Source: an uncultured Pseudomonadota bacterium (GTDB taxonomy: Bacteria; Myxococcota_A; UBA796; UBA9615). Taken from it: a stretch of DNA of 62,539 bases. The notes under the pieces were generated by a model. That model did not search any database, had not been told where the DNA came from, and was given only the letters and a program-made list of their open reading frames with translations. Made by a program: the position numbers and the translations under genes. This document shows positions 8,932-17,591 of the stretch, piece by piece. The stretch covers positions 1 through 62,539 of the forward strand of contig CALAGR010000199.1 of the NCBI GenBank assembly GCA_937891735.1, in the 5' to 3' direction. How positions within the stretch are numbered: position 1 is the first letter of the stretch; each line of letters opens with the position of its first letter.

Positions 8932-11900
8932 TCCCGGTCGGGCCGGTTGGCCTCCAGCGCCTCCAGGTTGCTGCGGGCCGCGTCGCTCCCCGGGTCCACG
9001 AGCAACGCCCGCTCCCAGCTCTGCCGCGCTTCGGTGTACTTGTGCTGCTCCGCGAGCACCGCGCCGAGCATGACCAGGGCATCGACCGCCTCGGGACAGG
9101 CCAGCAGCGACCGCTGAAGCTCCGCCTCGGCGGGGGCGAGCTCTCCCTTCGCGGCCAGGATGTGGCCACGGGCGCTGCGGTAGTGGCAGCTCTCCTCCAG
9201 GAACAGGGCCCGGTCGATCTCCCTCAGGGCCAGGTCCTGGTCGTCCAGCCGGTAGTACACCTCGGCGAGGCCCGCGCGGGGCTGGGAGAGCGCCGGGGCC
9301 AACGCGGCGGCCCGCTGGAACAGGACCCGCGCGCGGGCCAGCCGTCGCCGGATCGTCTCATCGCCGCCCACCGCGAGCTGGGTCAGCAGGTACCCCAGGT
9401 TGGTGAGCAGGCGCTCGTCTCCGGGGTGCAGGGGCTCGGCCGCCTCGAGCAGCAACACAGCGGCCGACAGGTCACCCTGCGCCACCCGGATGTCCGCGAG
9501 CACCAGGGTGGCCTCCAGGTCCGCGGAGTCGCCCTCCAGGAGCGCGCTCACGTGGCGGAGCGCGTCGTCGAGCTGCTCCAACCGCATGTAGGTGCGGGCC
9601 AGGGCGAGGTTGACGTCCCGGTCCTTGGGCGAGAACTGCCAGGCCGTCACGAGCTCCGCACGCGCCGCCTCGAAGCGGCCCGACGCGAGCTGGGCCTGTC
9701 CCCGCCGCAGCCAGGGCGCCACGAGGGACCGCAGATCCCGCGAAGGGTTGGCCGACGAGTTGCTCAGCTGCATGGCGAGGCCGATCGCCTCCTTGGACCT
9801 GCCCTCGGCCAGGTAGCCCAGCAGCTGCAGATAGGACGTGCGGGTCTGCGTTCCGGCCTCCAGCCGCTCGTTGAGCGGGCCCGCGACCTCCGGTGGCACC
9901 CCGTCCATGTCGAAGAGCAGCGCCGGTGACCTGCCCGCCTGAGCGAGGATCCCCAGCGCCACCGAGGCCCGACCGCGACGGACCCGGGCTCCTGCCACGA
10001 CCGCAGCCCCTGCCGCGTCCCGTCCGGCGGTCCGATCCGCGAGCAGCACCAGCCCGGAGCGATCGGACAGCGCGCGCTCCAGCACGTCCACGACCTCCGG
10101 AAGCCCTGCGGCCGCCAGGTCCTCGCGCACCGAGGGGCGCTCCCAGCCCTCGAGCATCGCCGCCACGGGGACCCGCCCCGGCTCCACCCAGGCGGTCAGC
10201 AGGAGGTGATCTGCGGCGAGCGGATCGAGCCACGCGATGAGCGCGCCGAAGTGCCGCCCCACCGCCGACGCGGTCCGAGCCAGATCGTCGGCCGACGCGT
10301 CCGCCAAGGTGATCCGGAGCACCGCCACGCCGCCGGGCTCCAGCCCGTCTCGGACCTGCCCGATCCGCCGCGACGACAAGGCGTCGCCCGCCCCGGCGGC
10401 CCAGGGGGCGGGCAGATCGACCAGGATCGCGTCGTACCGCTCCCCCGAGCCCAGCGGCGACACGCGCACGGTGCGCACCGCCGGATCCGCGAGCACCCCC
10501 CGGGCCGTCGGGTCGTTCTCGGCGAGCAGGCGCAGCCACCGCAGGTTGGGCTCGTACACGTCGAGCCGCGCGGGGGTGGTCTTGCGCAGCGCGTCGGTCG
10601 CCTGTCCGCTCCCGAAGCCGAGGAGGAGGACCCGGCGGGGCTCGCTGCGCAGCATGAGCAGCGGCAGGTGCCCGAAGAACCGATCCGCCTGGACCTCGCG
10701 CTGGCTCCAGCCGATCTGCCCGCCGCCGATCTGCGCCTTCACGGGCTCTCCGGCGCGCACCGCCAGGGCGATGTTCCCGAGCGCCGATCCGGCCCTCACG
10801 ACCTCGCTGGATGCGGCCTGGCGCTGGATCGCGGCCAGGTCCGCGCCGTTCGCGTAGGCCGTCCAGGGAGCCCAGGGGGCGAGGCCGGCGGCGCCCGGAG
10901 CGGGCAGGAACACCGACGCCGTAGCGAGCAAGGGAACGAGCAGTACCGCCAGCCGCCGGCTCGGCGTGCGCTCCGACAGCGCGATGGGGAGGGCCGCCAG
11001 CGCGGCGATGATCGCCAGCGCGTGCAGCGCCTCCTCACCCCCCAGCAGGCCCGGCAGCAGGCGATAGAGGATCAACCCCGTCCCCAGCCCCGCCGCGACG
11101 TCGGCCCCCCGGGCGCCCCGGGCCAGCGACCCGGCCCCCAAACCGCACAACACCGCGGGGAGCAGCAGCACGGCCCCCGGAAGCTGATAGGCGAGCAGAT
11201 CCCGCGACGCCGAGCCGTCCAGCAGCGTCCGGGCGAGGTCCGGCAGCCAGCCCGGCAGCTCCGCTCCCAGGGCGATCCCGAGGGCCGGCAGGCCGGCCGC
11301 GACGGTGAGCGGCAGCCTTCCGCCGCGGCCCAGCCCCAGCCCCAGCACGGCCCCTCCGACCAGCCAGCCGAGCAGGGCCGGGTCAGGGGAGAGCCACGGA
11401 ATCGCCACGAGGTGGGCGCACGCCAGCCCGCCCACCGCGAGACCCGCGAGGAAGCCCCCCGGCCGCCCCGCCCCGGCCGACGTCGGCTCGGCCTGGGGAA
11501 GCGCCGAGCTCGCGACGAACAGCACGCACCCGACGACGCCGAGGGGGGCCACCCCCAGGATCGGAAGGCCCGAGATCACCGCCACCGGAGTCAGCAGGCC
11601 CGTCAGCACCAGGGCCCGCGGGCTCGATGGCCGATGCGCAGGCCCGCCCCATCGGTGCCACAGCCACACCAGCGCGGCTCCCAGCGCCAACGGGAGCCCT
11701 GACTCCGGTCCGCGCCCCCCCGCCAGCCGAGACCCCGCCGCGGCGGCACTGACGAGCGAGGGGCCCCACAACCACACCGTGAACAGCAGCAGCCCCGGCA
11801 AGCACCGGGCGAGGTGACGAAACCGGTGCAGATCCGTGGTAGAAGACCAAGTGCGGGCATTCTGGCCCGCGCCCCACAGCGTGAGAAGCGCGGCGGCCCC

Positions 11901-12038
11901 GGAGCCGCCTACGACCACCATCGGAACACCGGGACCTGCCGGTGCGATGGACCAGATTGCGCCGATAGTGGCGCTGATTCCCATCGCGGAGGCCGCTGCC
12001 ACCGCGAAATCACTGGGGAATTTCGGTTGGGGGATCAT
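8928..12038 (-). CDS. Polytopic membrane protein with spermidine-synthase-like and TPR domains
   Basis: A 1036-residue protein in three parts. Residues 1 to about 420 form many hydrophobic segments rich in Gly, Ala and Leu. The middle carries a Rossmann methyltransferase fold related to spermidine synthase (RRVLLLGFGSGQATDAL, DVYEPN, YDAILVDLPAP). The last 300 or so residues are TPRs (for example ALREIDRALFLEES). Such membrane-fused SpeE-like proteins are common in Myxococcota. The GGGDGG motif is degenerate (GFGSGQ), so polyamine synthesis is doubtful. The start ATG at 12038 leaves a 246-base divergent gap to pilM. Confidence 0.8.
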   Translation of the reverse strand: MIPQPKFPSDFAVAAASAMGISATIGAIWSIAPAGPGVPMVVVGGSGAAALLTLWGAGQNARTWSSTTDLHRFRHLARCLPGLLLFTVWLWGPSLVSAAAAGSRLAGGRGPESGLPLALGAALVWLWHRWGGPAHRPSSPRALVLTGLLTPVAVISGLPILGVAPLGVVGCVLFVASSALPQAEPTSAGAGRPGGFLAGLAVGGLACAHLVAIPWLSPDPALLGWLVGGAVLGLGLGRGGRLPLTVAAGLPALGIALGAELPGWLPDLARTLLDGSASRDLLAYQLPGAVLLLPAVLCGLGAGSLARGARGADVAAGLGTGLILYRLLPGLLGGEEALHALAIIAALAALPIALSERTPSRRLAVLLVPLLATASVFLPAPGAAGLAPWAPWTAYANGADLAAIQRQAASSEVVRAGSALGNIALAVRAGEPVKAQIGGGQIGWSQREVQADRFFGHLPLLMLRSEPRRVLLLGFGSGQATDALRKTTPARLDVYEPNLRWLRLLAENDPTARGVLADPAVRTVRVSPLGSGERYDAILVDLPAPWAAGAGDALSSRRIGQVRDGLEPGGVAVLRITLADASADDLARTASAVGRHFGALIAWLDPLAADHLLLTAWVEPGRVPVAAMLEGWERPSVREDLAAAGLPEVVDVLERALSDRSGLVLLADRTAGRDAAGAAVVAGARVRRGRASVALGILAQAGRSPALLFDMDGVPPEVAGPLNERLEAGTQTRTSYLQLLGYLAEGRSKEAIGLAMQLSNSSANPSRDLRSLVAPWLRRGQAQLASGRFEAARAELVTAWQFSPKDRDVNLALARTYMRLEQLDDALRHVSALLEGDSADLEATLVLADIRVAQGDLSAAVLLLEAAEPLHPGDERLLTNLGYLLTQLAVGGDETIRRRLARARVLFQRAAALAPALSQPRAGLAEVYYRLDDQDLALREIDRALFLEESCHYRSARGHILAAKGELAPAEAELQRSLLACPEAVDALVMLGAVLAEQHKYTEARQSWERALLVDPGSDAARSNLEALEANRPDRD

Positions 12039-12136
12039 CGTTGGTTCCGCCGGCTGGCTCCGCAGGTGGGCCGAGAATGCAGTCCGGGGTTGCCTTCTCG
12101 GATGGACGATAGCCGACCACTCTGATGGGGCGCCCC

Positions 12137-12166
12137 TTGACAATGATTCGAGCCCTGTAGGAAAGT
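12137..12166 (+). promoter_or_regulatory. Candidate promoter for pilMNOPQ
   Basis: A perfect TTGACA lies at 12137-12142, followed after 18 bases by GAAAGT (12161-12166), which keeps A2, A4 and T6 of the -10 consensus. It lies in the 246-base gap between the divergent membrane protein gene and pilM and would give a 5' leader of about 110 bases. No other structure was recognised in the gap. Confidence 0.4.
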
Positions 12167-12284
12167 CGAAGCGAGTTAGCGCAGGGATCGAGGCTCTTGC
12201 GGCACACGGCGGGGGCCGCAACAGCGACAAAACTACCCGGCGGGCTGAGGCCACGGCTTCAGGACCGACCAGGTTTGGCGGACG

Positions 12285-13367
12285 ATGGGACTCCTCTCCT
12301 TCGGGCGGTCGAAGAACGCCATCGGTCTGGACATCGGGTCGAGCTACATCAAAGTGCTCGAACTCTCCGAGTCCAAGAGCGGCAAGTGGTCGCTGGTCAA
12401 CTTCGGTATGAAGAAGTTGCCACCGGAGGCGATCGTCGATGGCGCCCTGATGAACTCGAACGTCATCGTCGACTCGATCCGCGAGCTCGTAACGAGCCAC
12501 AAGATCAGGACGAAGGACGTAGTCACGTCCGTGTCCGGTCACTCGGTGATCATCAAGAAGATCAACCTGCCGGTGATGACCACGGAGGAACTCGAAGAGA
12601 GCATCCAGTGGGAAGCCGAGCAGTACATCCCCTTCGACATCAACGACGTGAACATCGATGTCCAGATCCTGAACCCCGTCGGCGACGAGACGGGGCAGAT
12701 GGAGGTGCTGCTGGTCGCGGCCAAGAAGGACATGATCAACGACTACGTGGCGATCGTTCAGGAGGCGGGGCTCAACCCCGTCGTGATGGACGTCGACTCG
12801 TTCGCCATCGAGAACGCCTTCGAGCTCAACTACGACCTGGGCGCTGACGACACCGTGGTGCTCGTCAACATCGGCGCGTCGATCATCAACATCAACGTGC
12901 TGCGCGCCGGCTTGACGGCCTTCACCCGGGACATCACCCTGGGCGGCAACCAGTACACCGAAGAGATCCAGAAGCAGCTCAACGTCTCCTACGAGGAGGC
13001 CGAGGCGCTGAAGATCGGCGGCGACATCGTCCGCGACTCGCAGGCCGTGGTGCCCGAAGAGGTCGAGGGGATCATCCGCTCCGTGTCGGAGAACGTGGCC
13101 ACGGAGATCCAGCGTTCGCTGGACTTCTACGCGGCGACATCGACCGAAGACGAAATCTCCCGCATCTACCTGAGCGGTGGTTCGGCCCGGATTCCCGGGC
13201 TTACGCGTACCATTCAGGACAAGACGGGCCTCCCTGTCGAGCTCGTGAACGCCTTCCGGCAAATCGAGATCAACGAGAAGGACTTCAACATCGCGTTTCT
13301 CAACGAGGTCGCGCCGATGGCAGCCGTGGCAGTCGGCCTCGCGATGCGAAGGGCCGGCGACAAATGA
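12285..13367 (+). CDS. pilM: Type IV pilus inner-membrane platform protein PilM
   Basis: A 360-residue actin-like ATPase of the FtsA/PilM fold, attached to the cytoplasmic face and binding the N-terminus of PilN. It begins MGLLSFGRSKNAIGLDIGSS with the phosphate-1 loop DIGSSYIKVLEL, and has a second nucleotide motif at VVLVNIGASIINI and a third at YLSGGSARIPGL. The length is typical. It opens the pilMNOPQ operon and overlaps pilN by 4 bases (ATGA). Confidence 0.95.
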   Translation: MGLLSFGRSKNAIGLDIGSSYIKVLELSESKSGKWSLVNFGMKKLPPEAIVDGALMNSNVIVDSIRELVTSHKIRTKDVVTSVSGHSVIIKKINLPVMTTEELEESIQWEAEQYIPFDINDVNIDVQILNPVGDETGQMEVLLVAAKKDMINDYVAIVQEAGLNPVVMDVDSFAIENAFELNYDLGADDTVVLVNIGASIININVLRAGLTAFTRDITLGGNQYTEEIQKQLNVSYEEAEALKIGGDIVRDSQAVVPEEVEGIIRSVSENVATEIQRSLDFYAATSTEDEISRIYLSGGSARIPGLTRTIQDKTGLPVELVNAFRQIEINEKDFNIAFLNEVAPMAAVAVGLAMRRAGDK

Positions 13368-13927
13368 TTCGTATCAACCTGCTGCCGGTTCGTGCAGCAC
13401 GGAAGAAGGAAGAGGTCCAGCGCCAGATCCTGGTGTTCGGCTTGTTCCTCGTCGCCCTCCTCGCTGTGTCCGTGTTCTGGTGGCAGGCCACCAACAGCAC
13501 GTTGGCAGGCATCCAGGACGAGAACGGCAAGCTCGAAGAAGAGATCGCCAACCTCAAGAAGATCATCGGCGAGGTGGACGAGTACAAGGCCCAGCAGGCC
13601 CTTCTCGAGAAGAAGCTCGAGGTCATCCGCCAGCTCAAGGCGAACAAGACCGGCCCCGTGCACCTGCTCGATGAGCTGGCCGTCCGCATCCCCGAGAAGC
13701 TCTGGCTCGAGACGGTTGAGGAGAGCGCCCAGAAGGTCACCCTTCGAGGCGTCTCGATCAACAACGAGGTCATCGCCACGTTCATGAACAAGCTCGAGGA
13801 GAGCGACTACTTCAAGGACGTCTATCTGGTCTCCATCCAGGCGCGGTCCGAGGCGGACATCAAGCTCAAGGAGTTCACCATCACGTCCCGGCTGACCGTG
13901 CCGGGAGTCAGCTCGGAAGGCACCTGA
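13364..13927 (+). CDS. pilN: Type IV pilus assembly protein PilN
   Basis: A 187-residue bitopic inner-membrane protein. The hallmark N-terminus MIRINLLPVR is the PilM-binding tail. One transmembrane helix follows (about 22-42, VFGLFLVALLAVSVFWW), then a coiled coil (about 50-95) and a ferredoxin-like periplasmic domain that pairs with PilO. It lies in the pilM-Q operon, 1 base from pilO. Confidence 0.95.
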   Translation: MIRINLLPVRAARKKEEVQRQILVFGLFLVALLAVSVFWWQATNSTLAGIQDENGKLEEEIANLKKIIGEVDEYKAQQALLEKKLEVIRQLKANKTGPVHLLDELAVRIPEKLWLETVEESAQKVTLRGVSINNEVIATFMNKLEESDYFKDVYLVSIQARSEADIKLKEFTITSRLTVPGVSSEGT

Positions 13928-13928
13928 T

Positions 13929-14531
13929 ATGGACTTCCTCGAGCAGCTCTCGAAGTACTCCTCTACACAGAAGTTCGCCGGCGCGATGCTGATCTACGCG
14001 CTGATCGCGGCGGTCTTCTGGTTCGTGCTCGTCTCTCCTGCGAAGGAAGAGATCGTCACGGCGCAGGGCCGGAACAGCAACCTCGTCAGCGAGCGCGACG
14101 AGAACCGGGACATCGCTGAGAACCGCGACCGCTGGGAGCGCCGCGTCGAGCAGTTGAACGACGAGCTGGCCAAGGCGATCAAGGAGCTCCCCAACGAGCG
14201 TGAGATCCCCGAGCTGCTTCGCCGGATCAGCTCCATCGGCAAGAAGATCGGGCTGGAGTTCCTGCTCTTCCAGCCGCTGCCGGAGGTTCCGCGCGAGTTC
14301 TACGCGGACGTGCCGGTCAAGCTGAAGATCGAGGGGAGCTTCCACGAGGTGGCGACCTTCTTCGACCGCATCGGAAAGCTGAACCGCATCGTGAACATCC
14401 GCGACATCTCGATGGCCTCGCCCCTCGAGCGCAGCGGCAAGATCGTGCTGACGACGGACGGCACGGCCGTGACCTACCGCTTCCTGAGCGACGACGAGCG
14501 TTCTCCCAGGTCCGCACGAGGGAGGAAGTAG
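13929..14531 (+). CDS. pilO: Type IV pilus assembly protein PilO
   Basis: A 200-residue inner-membrane protein that partners PilN and links to PilP. One transmembrane segment (about 20-38, MLIYALIAAVFWFVLV) is followed by a coiled coil (SNLVSERDENRDIAENRDRW) and a C-terminal domain with the PilO-typical IEGSFHEVATFFDRIGKLNR. Only 2 bases separate it from pilP. Confidence 0.94.
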   Translation: MDFLEQLSKYSSTQKFAGAMLIYALIAAVFWFVLVSPAKEEIVTAQGRNSNLVSERDENRDIAENRDRWERRVEQLNDELAKAIKELPNEREIPELLRRISSIGKKIGLEFLLFQPLPEVPREFYADVPVKLKIEGSFHEVATFFDRIGKLNRIVNIRDISMASPLERSGKIVLTTDGTAVTYRFLSDDERSPRSARGRK

Positions 14532-14533
14532 GC

Positions 14534-15082
14534 ATGAACATCCTCTCCATGCGCATCGGTCTGCTCGGGCTGCTCGCGGTGGCGGTCGCAGCCCCGGTCG
14601 GCTGTGACGGCGGCGGAACCACCACCGGTGGGGACACCACCCGTCCCAGCGCGCGCCCGAAGCGCGAAGAAGCTCCCGCGGAGGTGGTCGAGGCCGCCGC
14701 CGACGAGGACACTGGTGACGTGTACAGCTACGTGTCCATCGGAAAGCGGGATCCGTTCCGCTCGTTCATCCAGAAGGAAGTCGTGGTCCAGGGCGACGGT
14801 GGTCCGGTCGGCCCCCTGCAGCTGCACGAGATCGACTCGTACCGCCTGCGCGGGATCGTGTGGAACATCAACCAGCCCAAGGCCATGGTCGAGGACCCCG
14901 AAGGGATCGGACACGTGGTGGAGCTCGGCACGCTGATCGGCAAGAACTGGGGCAAGGTCACGCAGATCAAGCCCAGTGAGTTGATCATCACCGAGGAATA
15001 CCGCGACCCGATCGAGAACGAGCTGATCATCAACGAAGTCACGATGCGTCTCCCGAATCCTGACAAGGAAGTGGGGCGCTGA
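14534..15082 (+). CDS. pilP: Type IV pilus lipoprotein PilP
   Basis: A 182-residue lipoprotein. The lipobox is APVGC with lipidated C24. The mature protein has a flexible N-terminal stretch, then the conserved PilP beta-domain (YRLRGIVWNINQPKAMVEDP, then GTLIGKNWGKVTQI). PilP bridges the PilN/PilO pair to the secretin PilQ across the periplasm. The residues after C24 are D-G-G-G-T-T-T, without an acidic run. Its TGA overlaps an in-frame ATG at 15082 that could start pilQ. Confidence 0.94.
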   Translation: MNILSMRIGLLGLLAVAVAAPVGCDGGGTTTGGDTTRPSARPKREEAPAEVVEAAADEDTGDVYSYVSIGKRDPFRSFIQKEVVVQGDGGPVGPLQLHEIDSYRLRGIVWNINQPKAMVEDPEGIGHVVELGTLIGKNWGKVTQIKPSELIITEEYRDPIENELIINEVTMRLPNPDKEVGR

Positions 15083-15126
15083 TGAAGTCGCAGTGGAATG
15101 CCGGGCTTGCTCGGCGGAGGGAAGTC

Positions 15127-17565
15127 ATGGCGAATCGGACCGGCACCTGGCGCTGGGTTACCGCGCTTGGGGTCACGGGTGCGACCTTGCTGATGGGCAG
15201 CGCTGCGCTCGCGCAGGATGCTCAAACGCTCGGCGGAGTGAACGTCCAACAGCAGGGAGGTGACTTCGTCATCACCGTGTCCTCGGATGCGCGCCCCAAC
15301 TGCGCTGACTTCACCCTGACGGACCCACCGACGCTGGTGATCAGCTGCGTCGGGATGACGATGGGCTCGGTCGCGCCCGTGCAGGAGGTCGGCAGCGGCG
15401 TCGTGCAGCGCGTCGAGATCTCCGAGAGCAGCGACGCCGACGGGACCAACACCCAGCTCCGCATCCTCCTCGGAGAGATGCTGGAGTACGACAAGGTGGT
15501 TGGCCAGGGCAGCGTCACCATCACCCTGCGCACCGGCAAGGGCGGGGCTGCTTCGAGCGACGCGATCGCGGACGCCATGGCGGACAGCGACGGCAAGGCG
15601 GACGACAGCGGCTTCGGAGGGTCGTCGGCGACCACCGGCTCCGATGTCCCCGCAAACCTTCGCCTGGACTCCACCCGCACGGGTCAGCTGAGCTCCGTCG
15701 ATGGCGACCACATCTACGGCGCCGGCGGCTCCCAGGTTCGGGGCGTCGACTTCCAGAACCTGCTCGCGGATGGCGTGTCGCGCCTCATCATCACCGCGTC
15801 TTCGGCTCCCGATTTCACGACGAGCTTCCCGTCGGATCGCCAGGTGGTCATCGCCTTGCACGGATCGGACCTCGGCTCGGGCCTGGAGCGACGCCTGGAC
15901 ACGTCCAAGTTCGCCTCCGCGGTGACCAGCGTGGCCTCGTTCCGCTCGCGGACCACCGTCGGCGACGTCAAGATCGTGATCGAGCTGTCGGAGGCCGTGC
16001 AGCCGACGGTGACCGAGCAGGGCAACGTGCTGCTGGTCGACTTCCCCATCCCCGCGAGCATCTCGGGCGCGTCACGGTCGACCCCGGACCCGGTCGCGGT
16101 GGCCCCGGTGCAGGCCGAGGAACTGAAGGCCGAGGATCGGATCGAGAACAGCATCGGTCGTGAGCGCCTCATCTCGGGCTCCGGCCGCAGCGTCGATCCC
16201 GCGAAGAAGGCCCGCCAGACCGAAGACTGGATCTTCGGCTCCTCGACCTTCATGGGAGAGGTGGACGCCGGCCACACCTGGCGCGGCTTCCCGATCAACC
16301 TGGACCTCGTCAACGCGAACGTGCACAACGTCTTCCGGCTGATCAGCCACGTGTCCAAGCTCAACATCGTGAGCTCGGACGACGTGAAGGGCACGGTCAC
16401 CGTGCGCCTCATCGAGGTGCCCTGGGATCAGGCGCTCGCCGCGGTGTTGCAGTCCAAGAGCCTGGGCGCGGTGCAGTACGGAAACATCGTGCGTGTCGCG
16501 CCGATCTCCACGATTCGCCTCGAGCGGGAAGACGCCGCGGCGGCCGAGCGGGCTCGCGAGGACGCGGTGCCGCTGGGCATGCTGGCGTTGCCGCTGAACT
16601 ACGCAGAGTCGGACAAGATCAAGAAGAACCTCGAGAACATGATCAGCCGCCGGGGCTCGGTGAACTTCGACGAGCGCACCAACACCCTGATCGTCCGGGA
16701 CATCGATACTTCGCTGACCCAGATCCGCGCGCTGGTGAAGTCCCTGGACACACCGACCCCGCAGGTCCTGATCGAGGCGCGGATCGTCGAAGCGTCGCAG
16801 AACTTCACCCGGTCCCTGGGCATCCAGTGGGGTGGCACCCTCAACTTCAGCCCCGCCACCGGCGCCCCCACCGGACTGTTCTTCCCGAACTCCGTCGGCC
16901 TCTCCGGTGGTGAGACGAGCTCGGTGATCAATGGCTCGCAGACCACCGTCGGCGGTCGCACGACCAACTTCACCACGAACCCGAACTACGTGGTGGACCT
17001 GCCGAGCGCGTCGCAGAACGGGTCCCTCGGCGTGAGCCTTGGATCCGTGACCGGGCTGGCGAGCCTGGACCTGCGTCTCACGGCCGGTGAGGCCACCGGC
17101 CAGGGCAAGGTCATCAGCGCTCCGTCGGTGACCACCGTCACCAACAAGCAGGCCATCATCAAGGACGGCGCGCGGATCCCGTACGAGACGGCGTCCCTGC
17201 GAGGCACGAACGTGCAGTTCGTCGATGCGACCCTGCAGCTCGAGGTCATGCCGCAGATCACCTCCGACGGCACCATCTTCCTCGAGGTGAACCTCCAGAA
17301 GAACCAGCCGGACTTCGGCGTGGCGATCGGCGGCCTGCCGACCATCCAGATCAAGGAGGCCTCCACGACGGTCGCCGTGGCGGACGGTGACACCACCGTC
17401 ATCGGTGGCGTGTACAGCTACGAGGAGAGCACCTCGAAGAACATGCTCCCGGGCCTCGGGCGCATCCCGGTCCTGGGCTGGCTGTTCAAGAACTCGACGA
17501 AGCGGGTCGATCGCAAGGAGCTGCTCGTCTTCATCACACCGACGATCCTCCGCGGCCGACGCTGA
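15127..17565 (+). CDS. pilQ: Type IV pilus secretin PilQ
   Basis: The outer-membrane secretin through which the pilus passes. In order: a signal peptide ending near AALAQ; two AMIN peptidoglycan-binding domains (first near FVITVSSDARPNCADFTL, second near SRLIITASSAPDF); an N0/STN-like domain (NVFRLISHVSKLNIVSSDDV); an N1 domain (VNFDERTNTLIVRDIDTSL); and the secretin pore ending in GRIPVLGWLFKNSTKR and LLVFITPTIL. ATG 15127 has a GGAGGG ribosome site 5 bases upstream and gives 812 residues with a normal signal peptide. ATG 15082, overlapping the pilP stop, would give 827. Confidence 0.94.
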   Translation: MANRTGTWRWVTALGVTGATLLMGSAALAQDAQTLGGVNVQQQGGDFVITVSSDARPNCADFTLTDPPTLVISCVGMTMGSVAPVQEVGSGVVQRVEISESSDADGTNTQLRILLGEMLEYDKVVGQGSVTITLRTGKGGAASSDAIADAMADSDGKADDSGFGGSSATTGSDVPANLRLDSTRTGQLSSVDGDHIYGAGGSQVRGVDFQNLLADGVSRLIITASSAPDFTTSFPSDRQVVIALHGSDLGSGLERRLDTSKFASAVTSVASFRSRTTVGDVKIVIELSEAVQPTVTEQGNVLLVDFPIPASISGASRSTPDPVAVAPVQAEELKAEDRIENSIGRERLISGSGRSVDPAKKARQTEDWIFGSSTFMGEVDAGHTWRGFPINLDLVNANVHNVFRLISHVSKLNIVSSDDVKGTVTVRLIEVPWDQALAAVLQSKSLGAVQYGNIVRVAPISTIRLEREDAAAAERAREDAVPLGMLALPLNYAESDKIKKNLENMISRRGSVNFDERTNTLIVRDIDTSLTQIRALVKSLDTPTPQVLIEARIVEASQNFTRSLGIQWGGTLNFSPATGAPTGLFFPNSVGLSGGETSSVINGSQTTVGGRTTNFTTNPNYVVDLPSASQNGSLGVSLGSVTGLASLDLRLTAGEATGQGKVISAPSVTTVTNKQAIIKDGARIPYETASLRGTNVQFVDATLQLEVMPQITSDGTIFLEVNLQKNQPDFGVAIGGLPTIQIKEASTTVAVADGDTTVIGGVYSYEESTSKNMLPGLGRIPVLGWLFKNSTKRVDRKELLVFITPTILRGRR

Positions 17566-17591
17566 GCCCGTCGGGGCAGGGCTTTGGCCTC

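Noticed and set aside
8928-12038. Annotation as a true spermidine synthase (speE)
   Set aside because: The SAM and polyamine motifs are degenerate and the domain is fused to membrane and TPR parts.
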